From Burkholderia ubonensis (GTDB lineage: Bacteria; Pseudomonadota; Gammaproteobacteria; Burkholderiales; Burkholderiaceae), in contig NZ_CADFEB010000001.1 in NCBI RefSeq assembly GCF_902833085.1, forward strand, positions 665,742-729,741: a stretch of DNA of 64,000 bases, written 5' to 3'. The notes under the pieces are model-generated. The model saw only the letters and a program-made list of their open reading frames with translations, was not told where the DNA came from and did no database searches. Position numbers and translations under genes: made by a program. Positions 44,538 through 54,258 of the stretch are shown here, in pieces (within the stretch, counting starts at the first letter, position 1; every line of letters begins with the position of its first letter).

Positions 44538-45329
44538 TCACGGGCCGGCGAATGCCAGCGTCGGCACGTCGACGACCATCGCGCCGCCGTCCGCGACGAG
44601 CGTCGCGCCCGTCACGAACGACGCGTCCGGCGACGCGAGGAACGCGCACACGGCCGCGATTTCGTCCGGCTCGGCCGCGCGCCGCAGCGGCACGTCGGCG
44701 CTGACGCGCGCATAGGCTGCGTCGAGCGATTCGCGGTGGCGTGCCATCAGGGGCTCCATTTCCGCGTCGGCCATCGGCGTGCGCACCCATCCCGGGCAGA
44801 CCGCGTTCGCGCGCACGCCATGCGGCCCGTAGTCTCGCGCAAGCGAGCGCGAGAGCCCGAGCAGCGCATGCTTGCCGACCGTGTAGCCGCATACGCCCGG
44901 CCCGGCCGCGAGCGCCGCGATCGACGCGACCAGCACGATGCTGCCGCGTTGCGCGATCAGGTCGGGCAGGCACGCGCGGGCGCTGACGAACGCGGTGTCG
45001 AGGTTCGCGTGAAGCGCGTCGCGCCACTGCGCGTCGGTGGTTTCGTCCGCGCGGCCGAGGCCGTGCCCGCCCGCGCAGGCGACGAGCGCGTCGATGCGGC
45101 CGAAGCGTTCGGCGATGCGCGGAACGAAGCGGAGCCAGTCGGCCGTGCTCGCGGCGTCGCCGGCGAGCGCGAGGCCGCCGGTGTCGGCCGCCAGCGCGTC
45201 GAGCGGCGCCTGACGCCGGCCGATCAGCACGACCCGGTCGCCGTGGCCGGCGAAGCGCCGCGCGCACGCGGCGCCGATGCCGGTGCCCGCGCCGGTGATC
45301 ACGATCGTGCGGGGAGGCGGGTGGGGCAT
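44538..45329 (-). CDS. Short-chain dehydrogenase/reductase
   Basis: 263 aa. ITGAGTGIG cofactor loop, ACAGGHG, active-site ASIAALAAGP and YTVGKH (Tyr-Lys pair). GGAGA six bases before the ATG chooses this start over a longer one at 45428. Arg-Arg after beta-2 (GRRQAP) suggests NADP(H). Substrate unknown; convergent with rtcB. Confidence 0.88.
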   Translation of the reverse strand: MPHPPPRTIVITGAGTGIGAACARRFAGHGDRVVLIGRRQAPLDALAADTGGLALAGDAASTADWLRFVPRIAERFGRIDALVACAGGHGLGRADETTDAQWRDALHANLDTAFVSARACLPDLIAQRGSIVLVASIAALAAGPGVCGYTVGKHALLGLSRSLARDYGPHGVRANAVCPGWVRTPMADAEMEPLMARHRESLDAAYARVSADVPLRRAAEPDEIAAVCAFLASPDASFVTGATLVADGGAMVVDVPTLAFAGP

Positions 45330-45396
45330 GTCGGTCTCCGGAAGGGGGCGATTCCGGTTACTGTAGGCGGCGCGCGGCCGCGCGGGTATCAGCCGA

Positions 45397-45564
45397 ATGG
45401 GTGAATGTGAAGCGGGGAATAACGTCACGCAGCAAATCGTTAGCGAAGGCGACCAGCACCGGCTCGTGATCGACGCGCGGGAGACGTACTGGGGGCCGAA
45501 CTTCCTGCTGTCCGGGCTCGGAATGTCGAGCCGGTCGAGACGCGGGCGGGGAGCGTCGTATTAG
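45397..45564 (+). pseudogene. Remnant of an NTE/patatin-type phospholipase (linker and barrel start)
   Basis: A 55-codon open segment encodes VSEGDQHRLVIDARETYWGP followed by NFLLSGLGMSS. This matches the stretch between the POTRA-like linker and barrel of outer-membrane patatins, commonly ...IDAREKSWGPNYLRFGLGLSS.... The similarity ends at a stop and no patatin domain lies upstream, so it is a fragment. Confidence 0.4.
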
Positions 45565-45842
45565 CCGTTGAAGCCGCTGGCGCAGAAGACCGTGATGCAA
45601 GCGACCATCCGGGCAATCGACCTTCGCACCATTCGAATCGCTTACGGTGCGTTGGTTGACATTTGCAATCGAAATCAATCCAAACGAGCCATTTGGTTGC
45701 TGTATCAGGCTCAAGGATTGCAAATTTCATAAATTATAAAATCGATTGTTTGCGTCATGGGAATTTTGTGAATCGATCTTGCATTTCTTAAGAGATTTAC
45801 TATACATAGTTATCGATCAAATAAACGGTAACCATACCCAAC
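45565..45842. other. AT-rich intergenic stretch before the collagenase gene
   Basis: The last ~140 bp are strikingly AT-rich for this genome and contain several -10-like boxes (TATACAT-type). This is the probable collagenase promoter and a likely junction of acquired DNA. No gene is supported. Confidence 0.4.
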
Positions 45843-47780
45843 ATGGAAAATCTTCGTAATGTCGCAAATCGTTTTATTGTGACCGCTTCGGTTCTAATGG
45901 GGGTGGTTTTTTCTGGTGCCGCTTGGGCGAATTCGCAGCCTATGCACGCAAAGCAGGCTCGTATGCCACGCATACCGCAGAATCTCCCGCTGTCGCCGGA
46001 CCAGGCCAAATACAACCTGCCGCTCAGCAAGCATGATCGTGCAATACTGATGGAGCCGTTGCGACAGAAGCAATCAGTGAAGCCCAACAAGCGCACCCAG
46101 CCTGAAGCCGATTGTCACGACATGTCAATAATGACCCAATATCATGGTGCGGCGCTTGCCGATTACATAGCAAATCTCCCGGATTACGAATGTCATTATG
46201 GGCTATTCTCGGTTGATAGAGTGATGGCTGCGCAGATTTTCAATGCGGAAAATGTGCAGGCCGTTGCGAGCCGTTTCGCTCAAGAAATCAATCGTTATGA
46301 TGCAACCAACCTGGTTTTGGTGAATTTGCTGATTTATCTGAGATCTGCTTATTTCCAATATGACGCATCCGGACTTTCTGATCCGGTTCCAGGTCTCGTG
46401 GTCTGGCTGCGTCCGTATATTTTGCAGAGCCTCTCCGGCGACGCGCTTTATCGCGAAAATTCGCGCGCGCCGAGTACCGCAAACGAGCTGATGAACCTCA
46501 TCACGAACATGAAGGACGAGGCGTACTACCTGCCGGCGCTGAAGGACCGGGTCGCGTTCTACACCGCGAGCGCAACCAACCCACAGGCGGCGGCACCACT
46601 GCTGCAGCGAAGCGCGGCGGGTGGCTTTACCGGCTTGCTGGGTGTGTTCTTCTATGCGCATCAGCGCAGCGGCGCGCAGCAGATGCTCGACAGCGATGCG
46701 ACGCTGCCGGAGACGCTCAATCGCTTCGTCACGGCGAATCGCGCGTACCTGTCGAACACCGGTGCCGCCTATCAGCTCGCCGACGCGGCGCGCGAAACGT
46801 ATCGCTTTCTCCGTTATCCGTCGCAGAAGCCGCGTGTGAAGAGGATGATTCAAGACATGCTCGCGTCGACGACCATGACGGGCGCGGACAACGACCTATG
46901 GCTCGCGGCAGCGGAAGCGGTCGATTACGGCGATCCGGGAAACTGCGCGGACTACGGCACGTGCGACTATCAGGGACGGCTCATCGATGCGGTGCTCACG
47001 CATCGGTACTCATGCAATGCGAACGTGCGCATTCTCGCGCAGGACATGACGGTGCCGCAATTTCAGTCGGCATGCATGGCGGTCGCGCAGGAGGAGGACT
47101 ATTTCCACCGGATGATGAAGACGGGACATGTGCCGGTCGCGAACGATCACAATGACACGATCGAAATCGTCGTATTCGGCGATTACGACAATTATCGAAA
47201 ATATGCTTCGGTAATCTACGGAATCAGCACCGATAACGGTGGCATGTACGTTGAAGGCGATCCATCGGCGCCCGGTAATCAGGCGCGCTTCATCGCGCAC
47301 GAAGCCTCGTGGCTGCGGCCGGAGTTCAAGGTCTGGAACCTCGAACACGAGTTCACGCACTATCTCGACGGCCGTTACGACATGGAGGGCGACTTCACGG
47401 CGAGCACTGCGAAGCCGACCGTATGGTGGATCGAGGGTCTTGCCGAGTATATCTCCAGAAAGAATGACGACCAGGAATCGATCGACGCCGCCCGCACGGC
47501 TGCATATCGGCTCTCGGACGTGTTCCAGACGCTTTATTCGTCCAGCGACTACGTCGCGCGCGCGTATCGATGGGGCTACATGGCGACGCGCTTCATGTTT
47601 GAACGTCATCGTGCGGACGTCGATACGATCGTGTCACGTTTCCGCGTGGGTGATTACGACGGTTACGCGAACTATGTCGCGTACATTGGAAACCGCTACG
47701 ACAGCGAGTTCGTTGATTGGGCGCGCGGCGCGACGACGGCAGGTGAGCCGCCGTTGCCATCAACGAAAAAGGGGCGTTAG
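45843..47780 (+). CDS. Secreted collagenase, peptidase family M9
   Basis: 645 aa. Signal peptide (FIVTASVLMGVVFSGAAWA). The activator-type helical domain covers about residues 90-400, and the peptidase domain holds HEFTH at 502-506 and WWIEGLAEYIS, whose Glu is the third zinc ligand. It lacks the PKD and collagen-binding C-terminal modules of clostridial collagenases, ending after the catalytic domain. It should degrade collagen or gelatin outside the cell. The 5' third is AT-richer than its neighbours and gene remnants flank it, suggesting transfer. Confidence 0.9.
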   Translation: MENLRNVANRFIVTASVLMGVVFSGAAWANSQPMHAKQARMPRIPQNLPLSPDQAKYNLPLSKHDRAILMEPLRQKQSVKPNKRTQPEADCHDMSIMTQYHGAALADYIANLPDYECHYGLFSVDRVMAAQIFNAENVQAVASRFAQEINRYDATNLVLVNLLIYLRSAYFQYDASGLSDPVPGLVVWLRPYILQSLSGDALYRENSRAPSTANELMNLITNMKDEAYYLPALKDRVAFYTASATNPQAAAPLLQRSAAGGFTGLLGVFFYAHQRSGAQQMLDSDATLPETLNRFVTANRAYLSNTGAAYQLADAARETYRFLRYPSQKPRVKRMIQDMLASTTMTGADNDLWLAAAEAVDYGDPGNCADYGTCDYQGRLIDAVLTHRYSCNANVRILAQDMTVPQFQSACMAVAQEEDYFHRMMKTGHVPVANDHNDTIEIVVFGDYDNYRKYASVIYGISTDNGGMYVEGDPSAPGNQARFIAHEASWLRPEFKVWNLEHEFTHYLDGRYDMEGDFTASTAKPTVWWIEGLAEYISRKNDDQESIDAARTAAYRLSDVFQTLYSSSDYVARAYRWGYMATRFMFERHRADVDTIVSRFRVGDYDGYANYVAYIGNRYDSEFVDWARGATTAGEPPLPSTKKGR

Positions 47781-48185
47781 CCCTGTAGTCCCGGACACGG
47801 CCCTTACAGCGCACGTCGCTATCAACCTCCGGCCTCGGTCCGTCGAGCCTGGCCGGATTCCGAGAATATCGATGCAAGGCTCACTGCCTGATTGGGCACA
47901 AAATTCCGCTCAGGTCACCTGCCACACGCCGCAGGTGGCGAGCGGTTTGTCCCGTCGCGCCTGTGGAAGTAACGTGATCGCCGCACGGTCGCATGCCCGG
48001 CCAAGCACCGTCGGACATCGCGACCGTACGCAACGCCCGCGCGCAATTCACCGACAGGCACAGTTCTCATCCGCTAGAATTCGGACTTTCGTCCGCCCGA
48101 CTCCGGCATCTTGACGCGACCGGCGCCTATGGTACGGGCCACGCGCAGACAGGGCGCGGGCGCGCTCCACCTGACCGGGCGGCGC
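47781..48185. other. Non-coding stretch after the collagenase gene
   Basis: About 400 bp with no reading frame that shows gene-like codon bias. No repeat or transposase fragment is recognised. Confidence 0.4.
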
Positions 48186-48365
48186 ATGCACCGACGCGGC
48201 GTAGCACTTGAGGATCTCTCGACGAACACCACACGCTCCCGGCCCGGATTCGTCGCCGCGCTGTTCTGGGCGGCACTGTATCTCGCGAGTGGTTATATCT
48301 CGCATCTCTTCAACGGCCCGGTCAGGATGACCGGCTATAGTTGGCTGCTCTTGGTCTTGGCCTAA
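48186..48365 (+). pseudogene. Possible N-terminal remnant of a MASE1-type sensor protein
   Basis: Encodes FVAALFWAALYLASGYISHL followed by FNGPVRMTGYSWLLLVLA and a stop. The pattern of a first helix followed by GYxW resembles the start of MASE1 membrane sensor domains (usually ...GYIWLPAG...), then breaks off. No downstream helices or GGDEF domain are visible. Confidence 0.3.
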
Positions 48366-48737
48366 ACGGTTCGGGTGATATCGGCCCGCGCCCTGCGCCG
48401 GCGGCAGATTGACTGGAAAGCGGCGGCGCATGAGCCCCCCACATACCCGCAGACACTTGGCCCATCTTTGAAGTCCTTATGCACTTGTACGTGTGCTCGC
48501 GGAGGTCTTCCCAGCGACTGTAGCGCGCGTCAACCTGATTTCCTATGCGTCTCTGCGACTTCGTTTCTCCTCCTCTCCTGCTCGTCTCCCGATCCTGCCT
48601 CTGCTTGGACTTGAGTCGTTCTCTTTGCGGGGCTCGCGCGGGCTGAGTGTTCTGCGCGCGAGTGACGATGTGGAGGATTGATGTGTCCCGGGACGTCACC
48701 CAGGGTGAATCGCAGGTGTCGATTTGGGAGGTGGACG
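48366..48737. other. Gene-free stretch in the decayed patch
   Basis: About 370 bp with lower coding quality than the surroundings; I see no gene, RNA or repeat that I can support. Confidence 0.35.
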
Positions 48738-48981
48738 ATGGGCGATTTCTCCGGTCTGAAGCTGACCACCGACGAAGCCATCGACGGTTTGGCCGCGGTG
48801 ATGGATCGCGAGCCCGCTGCATCGCCAGAGCGGCGCATCGACCTTTTGACCGAGGCCGCTGCGGCTCAGGCAGGAGGCGTGCGAGGAACTTGCGCCGAAC
48901 GACCAACCTGCCGAGCCGGATTTTGCAAAAGCTTACGATCTCGTGCGCCGGATCGCTCTATGCTTGGTATTTTTGCGATAA
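48738..48981 (+). pseudogene. Small hypothetical gene broken by one frameshift
   Basis: A strong GGGAGGTGG precedes ATG at 48738. The frame reads MGDFSGLKLTTDEAIDGLAA and continues to about LLTEAAA. From about 48870 the coding sense continues in the +1 frame as LRQEACEELAPNDQPAEPDF...AYDLVRRIALCLVFLR, then stops. The two halves make a coherent, acidic ~80-aa protein only if one frameshift is repaired. Family unknown. Confidence 0.5.
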
Positions 48982-49204
48982 GTCGACGAAAGTCGGCAAA
49001 ATTGCGCCGGCGGCGCATCTGCGCCAAGGCAGCGTGAGCATCGACGCGATGAATCAATGCGACGATTCGCCGGTCCGGTCGCCACGCAGCGGCATGTTCG
49101 AGCAAGCGCACGTGCCCGGCTGCCCGGCGCCGCATGCCACGAGGTTTTTTACTTGACCGGCGGATCCATCCGGCCGGCATAACGACAGGGAAGGGGAGCC
49201 CGCA

Positions 49205-50092
49205 ATGAGGCTGGACGACGAAACCGAAAGCCAGAACGTCGAAGATCGCCGCGGCGGCGGAGGCGGCTTCGGCGGCGGGCGGGCGACGATCGGCATCGGC
49301 ACGATCGTCGTCGCGCTGGCCGCCTCGTATTTCTTCGGGATCGACCCGCGCGTCGTGCTCGAAGGCGCATCGGCGCTGCAGGGCGGGCGGCAGCAGCAGG
49401 CCCAGCCGCAGCAGCAGGCGCAGCATCAGGGCGCGCCTGCGACCGACGCCGGCGCGGTATTTACCCGCAAGGTGCTCGGCAATATCGAGCGGACCTGGAC
49501 GATGATCTTCTCGACGCAATTGCACGAGCAATACCAGCCGCCGAAGCTCGTGATGTTCACGAACGCGACGCCGACGGCATGCGGCACCGGGCAAACCGCA
49601 ATGGGCCCGTTCTACTGTCCGGGCGACCGGAAGGTGTACATCGATCTCGGCTTCTACGACGATCTGCGCCGGCGCTTCGGCGCGGGCGGCGATTTCGCGC
49701 AGGCGTACGTGATCGCGCACGAGGTCGGTCATCACGTACAGAACCTGCTCGGCATTTCCGGCAAGGTCGACGCCGCGCGTCGGCGTTCGAGCGAAGCGCG
49801 CTCGAACGCGCTGTCGGTGCGAATGGAACTGCAGGCCGACTGCTTCGCCGGCGTCTGGGCGAACAACGCGCAGCGCGCGAACCAGCGGCTCATCGAGCCC
49901 GGCGATTTCGAGCAGGGCCTGAAGACGGCAGCGGCGATCGGCGACGATCGTTTGCAGCAGCAAGGGCAGGGTTACGTGGTGCCGGAGAGCTTCACGCACG
50001 GCAGCAGCGAACAGCGCGTCTATTGGCTCAGGCGCGGCCTCGAATCGGGCGAACTGAGCGCGTGCGACACCTTCGCGGCGAACGCGCATTGA
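49205..50092 (+). CDS. YpfJ/KPN_02809-family neutral zinc metallopeptidase
   Basis: 295 aa. N-terminal RRGGGGGFGGGRATIG then a single membrane helix (TIGIGTIVVALAASYFFG) and a Gln-rich linker; the catalytic part has HEVGHH with H172, E173, H176 and an Asp/Glu ligand region ELQADCFAGVW. This is the full YpfJ layout with the catalytic domain probably periplasmic. AGGGGAG precedes the ATG. No operon partner. Confidence 0.9.
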   Translation: MRLDDETESQNVEDRRGGGGGFGGGRATIGIGTIVVALAASYFFGIDPRVVLEGASALQGGRQQQAQPQQQAQHQGAPATDAGAVFTRKVLGNIERTWTMIFSTQLHEQYQPPKLVMFTNATPTACGTGQTAMGPFYCPGDRKVYIDLGFYDDLRRRFGAGGDFAQAYVIAHEVGHHVQNLLGISGKVDAARRRSSEARSNALSVRMELQADCFAGVWANNAQRANQRLIEPGDFEQGLKTAAAIGDDRLQQQGQGYVVPESFTHGSSEQRVYWLRRGLESGELSACDTFAANAH

Positions 50093-50179
50093 CGCGGACG
50101 GCACTGCGCGGGAGCGCGTCGGAGCGCTGAAGCCACCCGGTTCGCAGAGCAGCAACGTGCATGTCGTCATCGCGGCGAA

Positions 50180-50192
50180 TTGCCGATTTGCG
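50180..50192 (+). promoter_or_regulatory. Shared 13-mer, site 1 (before the LuxR regulator gene)
   Basis: TTGCCGATTTGCG, ending 64 bp before the LuxR start, with TAGGCT (candidate -10) after exactly 25 bp. One of four near-identical sites in this cluster; see the finding. Confidence 0.65.
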
Positions 50193-50256
50193 CTCACGCA
50201 ACGCTTGCCGCCGCCCGTAGGCTGCGCTGACGTTCGATGCGTCTGTCCGCCCGCCG

Positions 50257-50982
50257 ATGCCCATCATGCCGACCTCATCCGCTTCGTCCGATCCCGCCGC
50301 CGACTGGTGCCGTGCGCTGCGCGCGTGCGTGGCGGCGTTCGACGCATTCGCGAGTCCATCGGCGATCGTGTTCTACCGGCTCGATGCAAGCGGCGAGCCG
50401 GCGGATTTCGAGCTGTTCGGGATGCCGGAGTCGATGCACCGCACTTATGTCGCCCGCTATCGGATGCTCGATCCGCTGCATCCGTCGCGCTGCGCTGAGG
50501 GCGCCGGCGCGGTCGTCACGCTCGCATCGCAACTGCCTGACGAACGCCGCGAAGCATCCGCCTATTGGACCCGCTTCCTGCGCCGGCATGATGTCGCCGA
50601 TGTGGTCGAAGTCTGGCTGCGCGACGCCGGCGTTACGGTCGGCGCGTTCTCGCTGCTGCGCTTTGGCGCGACCGGCGAAGGCGCGACCGGCCGGTTCGTG
50701 CCAGGCGAGATCGACGCACTCGCGCGTTTGCAACCGGTCGCCGAAGCCGCGCTGAGCCCGCTGCTGCGCGTGCGGAGCGGCATCCACCGGATCGGCTGCG
50801 AAGAACGGTTGACCTATCGCGAGGAACAGATCGCGCGCCTCGTGCGCGACGGCCGCTCGAACAAGGAGATCGCGCGCGATCTCGCGCTCGGCCAGCCGAC
50901 GGTCAAGACCCACCTGATGCGGATGTACCGCAAGCTCGGCGTGTCGAACCGGACTGAACTGGTCGGAGCGCTGTTCCTGTAA
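50257..50982 (+). CDS. LuxR-type transcriptional regulator
   Basis: 241 aa. The N-terminal ~160 residues form a sensor-like domain (SAIVFYRLDASGEPADFELF) not clearly an acyl-homoserine-lactone domain. The C-terminus is a GerE HTH: LTYREEQIARLVRDGRSNKE and LALGQPTVKTHLMRMYRKLG. It opens the catabolic cluster, and the shared 13-mer precedes it, so it may activate the cluster and itself. An ATG at 50266 is an alternative start. Confidence 0.87.
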   Translation: MPIMPTSSASSDPAADWCRALRACVAAFDAFASPSAIVFYRLDASGEPADFELFGMPESMHRTYVARYRMLDPLHPSRCAEGAGAVVTLASQLPDERREASAYWTRFLRRHDVADVVEVWLRDAGVTVGAFSLLRFGATGEGATGRFVPGEIDALARLQPVAEAALSPLLRVRSGIHRIGCEERLTYREEQIARLVRDGRSNKEIARDLALGQPTVKTHLMRMYRKLGVSNRTELVGALFL

Positions 50983-51148
50983 TCATCCCGATCCTGATTC
51001 CGCTCGCGATCGGCGTCTATTGGCTGGATTACGCAGCCTACGATTTCCTTATCGGCCTGTCGCACGGCTTCAGAAACTAAGACGGGTATCAGCCCGCGTC
51101 CGATGCGATCGTCTGTCTGACCGTTCGCATGCGACGCCCGCCACGCGC

Positions 51149-51161
51149 TTGCCAATTTGCG
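51149..51161 (+). promoter_or_regulatory. Shared 13-mer, site 2 (before the aldehyde dehydrogenase gene)
   Basis: TTGCCAATTTGCG, one base different from the other three, 88 bp before the dehydrogenase start. A TAAAGT box follows after 24 bp. Confidence 0.65.
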
Positions 51162-51249
51162 CTCACGGCCCCCCATCGCGCTCGATAAAGTGGTCCGACG
51201 CCCGCGTGCCCCGGCACGCGGCCTTGCCAGGACCTTCATCGAGACGCTC

Positions 51250-52752
51250 ATGACCTCATCGACCTTCGTCGCCGTCAGCGACACCGTGCGCCGCTTCGTC
51301 GCGCGCGACTTCGGCCTCTTCATCGACGGCGACATGCAGCCCGCGCATGCATCGGCGCGGCTCGACGTGCACGACCCGGCGACCGGCGAACGGCTCGCGA
51401 CGGTCGCGGACGCCGACGAACACGACGTCGAACGCGCGGTTGCGAGCGCAAGACGCGCGTTCGATGCGCGCGTATGGAGCGGCCTGCGCCCGGCGGACCG
51501 CGAACGCATCCTGCTGAAGCTCGCCGACCTGATCGAGCGCGACGCCGAAACGCTCGCGCAGCTCGAAACGCTGAACCAGGGCAAGTCGATCCACGTCGCG
51601 CGCGCGGTCGAGGTCGGCGCGAGCGTCGAATATGTGCGCTACATGGCCGGCTGGGCGACCAAGATCACCGGCCAGACGCTCGACGTGTCGATCCCGTTTC
51701 CGCCCGGCGCACGCTACACGGCCTACACGCGCAAGGAGCCGGTCGGCGTGGTCGCCGCGATCGTGCCGTGGAACTTCCCGCTGATGATCGCCGTGTGGAA
51801 GCTCGTGCCCGCACTCGCGGCCGGCTGCACGATCGTGCTGAAGCCGTCGCCGGAAACACCGCTCACCGCACTGCGCCTCGCCGAGCTTGCACGGGAAGCG
51901 GGCGTGCCGCCGGGGGTGTTCAACGTCGTCACGGGCGGCCGCGTGTGCGGCGCGGCGCTCGCGAGCCATCCGTCGATCGCGAAGATCTCGTTCACCGGCT
52001 CGACCGCGACCGGCAAGCTGGTCGGCGCGGCGGCCGTGCAGAACATGACGCGCTTCTCGCTCGAACTCGGCGGCAAGAACCCGATCGTGATGCTCGACGA
52101 CGTCGACGTCACGCAGGCGCTCGACGGCGTCGCGGCAGGCGCATTTTTCAACCAGGGGCAGGTGTGCGCGGCCGCGTCGCGGATCTACGTGCACCGCAGC
52201 CAGTTCGCGCAGCTCGCGGACGGCCTCGCGGGCATCGCACGGTCGATGAAGCTCGGGCCGGGGCTCGACACGGCCGCGCAGGTCAATCCGCTCGTGTCCG
52301 CGCACCACCGCGACAAAGTCGTCCAGCACATCGAACAGGCGCGCCGCGACGGGCTCACGTTCCTCGCCGGCGGCACGCCCGTCGACGACCTGCCCGGCTA
52401 TTTCGTGAAGCCGGCCGTGATCGCCGACCCGCGCCCCGACAGCGCGATCGTGCGCGACGAGGTGTTCGGCCCGGTGGTGGTCGTGCTGCCGTTCGACGAC
52501 GCGGCCGACGCGGTGCGGCTCGCGAACGCGTCGCCGTATGGTCTTGCCGCGAGCATCTGGAGCAACGACCTGACGCGCGTGATGAACCTCGTGCCGCAAA
52601 TCGAGGCAGGCACGGTCTGGGTGAACTGCCACATCCCGCTCGACCCGTCGATGCCGTTCGGCGGCTACAAGCAATCGGGCATCGGCCGCGAGTTCGGCCA
52701 GCACGCGATCGACGGCTTCACCGAAACCAAATCCGTCTGCATCGCGCACTGA
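51250..52752 (+). CDS. Aldehyde dehydrogenase (phenylacetaldehyde/amino-aldehyde type)
   Basis: 500 aa. General base E272 in LELGGKNP, catalytic C306 in NQGQVCAAASR, cofactor-binding VPWNFPL and SFTGST. Closest in style to the betaine-aldehyde/phenylacetaldehyde dehydrogenase group (FeaB-like). It would oxidise the aldehyde made by the aminotransferase or an amine oxidase to the acid with NAD. Transcribed with the aminotransferase 44 bp downstream. Confidence 0.9.
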   Translation: MTSSTFVAVSDTVRRFVARDFGLFIDGDMQPAHASARLDVHDPATGERLATVADADEHDVERAVASARRAFDARVWSGLRPADRERILLKLADLIERDAETLAQLETLNQGKSIHVARAVEVGASVEYVRYMAGWATKITGQTLDVSIPFPPGARYTAYTRKEPVGVVAAIVPWNFPLMIAVWKLVPALAAGCTIVLKPSPETPLTALRLAELAREAGVPPGVFNVVTGGRVCGAALASHPSIAKISFTGSTATGKLVGAAAVQNMTRFSLELGGKNPIVMLDDVDVTQALDGVAAGAFFNQGQVCAAASRIYVHRSQFAQLADGLAGIARSMKLGPGLDTAAQVNPLVSAHHRDKVVQHIEQARRDGLTFLAGGTPVDDLPGYFVKPAVIADPRPDSAIVRDEVFGPVVVVLPFDDAADAVRLANASPYGLAASIWSNDLTRVMNLVPQIEAGTVWVNCHIPLDPSMPFGGYKQSGIGREFGQHAIDGFTETKSVCIAH

Positions 52753-52796
52753 CGCGCGGCGCGGCCCTGCACACCCATCCCAAAGCGGAGACTGCA

Positions 52797-54137
52797 ATGA
52801 GTTACAACGAAGCGAAGTTCTGGCACCCGATGCTGCACCCGAACGAAATGAAGCGGCGCGCGCCGATCCGCATCGTGCGCGGCGACGGCTGCTACGTGTT
52901 CGACGAACACGGCAGACAGCTCGTCGACGGCGTCGCGGGCTTGTGGAACGTGAACGTCGGCCACAACCGCAAGGAAGTGAAGGACGCGATCGTGCGCCAG
53001 CTCGACGAGCTCGAATACTTCCAGCTGTTCGACGGGATCAGCCATCCGCGCGCGGAGGAACTGTCGAAGCTGCTGATCGACATGCTCGAACCGGAAGGGA
53101 TGCGCCGCGTGCTGTACAGCTCGGGCGGCTCGGATTCGATCGAGACCGCGCTGAAGATCGCGCGCCAGTACTGGAAGGTGCGCGGCCAGGCCGATCGCAC
53201 CAAGTTCATCTCGCTGAAGCAGGGCTACCACGGCACGCACTTCGGCGGTGCGTCGGTGAACGGCAACACGGTGTTCCGCCGCAACTACGAGCCGAACCTG
53301 CCGGGCTGCTTTCACGTCGAGACGCCGTGGCTGTATCGCAACCCGTTCACGCAGGACCCGGAGGAGCTGGGCCGGATCTGCGCGGAGCTGCTGGAGCGCG
53401 AGATCCTGTTCCAGAGCCCCGACACGGTCGCTGCGTTCATCGCGGAGCCGATCCAGGGCGCGGGCGGCGTGATCGTGCCGCCGGCCAACTACTGGCCGCT
53501 GGTGCGCGAGGTGTGCGACCGCTACGGCGTGCTGCTGATCGCCGACGAAGTGGTGACCGGCTTCGGCCGCAGCGGCAGCCTGTTCGGCAGCCGGGGCTGG
53601 GGCGTGCGCCCGGACATCATGTGTCTCGCGAAGGGCATCTCGTCCGGCTACGTGCCGCTCGGCGCGACGGCCGTCAATGCGCGGATCGAGGAGGCGTTCG
53701 CGCAGAACGCCGATTTCGGCGGCGCGATCATGCACGGCTACACGTACGCGGGCCACCCGGTCGCGTGCGCGGCCGCGCTCGCGAGCCTCGACATCGTGCT
53801 GAAGGAGGACCTGCCGGCCAACGCGGCGAAGCAGGGCGCGTACCTGCTGGAAGCGTTGCAGCCGTTCGCCGCGCGCTTCGCGGCGGTCGGCGAGGTGCGC
53901 GGCAAGGGGCTGATGCTCGCGCTCGACCTCGTCGCGGACAAAGAGACCCGCGAGCCGATCGATCCGCTGTCCGGCTATGCGAACGCGGTCGCCGAAGTCG
54001 CGCGCGAGCAGGGTGTGCTGGTGCGCCCGGTCGGCACCAAGATCATCCTGTCGCCGCCGCTCGTGATCCAGCGCGAGCAGCTCGACCGGATCGTCGACGC
54101 GCTCGCGGCCGGCTTCGAGGCGGTGCCGTTCGCGTAA
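52797..54137 (+). CDS. Class III (omega) aminotransferase
   Basis: 446 aa, fold-type I PLP enzyme. PLP-binding K279 in CLAKGISSGY, DEVVTGFGRSG and YHGTHFGGAS motifs fit the omega-amino acid:pyruvate group (beta-alanine, GABA, diamines). It removes the amino group from a terminal amine, giving an aldehyde for the adjacent dehydrogenase. GGAG is seven bases before the ATG. Confidence 0.9.
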   Translation: MSYNEAKFWHPMLHPNEMKRRAPIRIVRGDGCYVFDEHGRQLVDGVAGLWNVNVGHNRKEVKDAIVRQLDELEYFQLFDGISHPRAEELSKLLIDMLEPEGMRRVLYSSGGSDSIETALKIARQYWKVRGQADRTKFISLKQGYHGTHFGGASVNGNTVFRRNYEPNLPGCFHVETPWLYRNPFTQDPEELGRICAELLEREILFQSPDTVAAFIAEPIQGAGGVIVPPANYWPLVREVCDRYGVLLIADEVVTGFGRSGSLFGSRGWGVRPDIMCLAKGISSGYVPLGATAVNARIEEAFAQNADFGGAIMHGYTYAGHPVACAAALASLDIVLKEDLPANAAKQGAYLLEALQPFAARFAAVGEVRGKGLMLALDLVADKETREPIDPLSGYANAVAEVAREQGVLVRPVGTKIILSPPLVIQREQLDRIVDALAAGFEAVPFA

Positions 54138-54182
54138 CGGCCTCAGGCACCGTGGCGGGCGGTGCGTGCGCCGCCCGCCGGT

Positions 54183-54195
54183 TTGCCGATTTGCG
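54183..54195 (+). promoter_or_regulatory. Shared 13-mer, site 3 (before the permease gene)
   Basis: TTGCCGATTTGCG 63 bp before the permease start, with TATTTT after 25 bp. It gives the permease its own promoter inside the cluster. Confidence 0.65.
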
Positions 54196-54258
54196 CTATC
54201 TCAAGGTTTTTTTGCCTGCGTATTTTTTCGACATCGATTGATCAAACCGGAGACAAGG

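Noticed and set aside
50979..51080. A 33-codon frame after the LuxR gene encoding a hydrophobic peptide (ILIPLAIGVYWLDYAAYDF...)
   Set aside because: It looks protein-like, but the open stretch (from 50958) contains no ATG, GTG or TTG, so it could only be a remnant; I do not list it as a gene.
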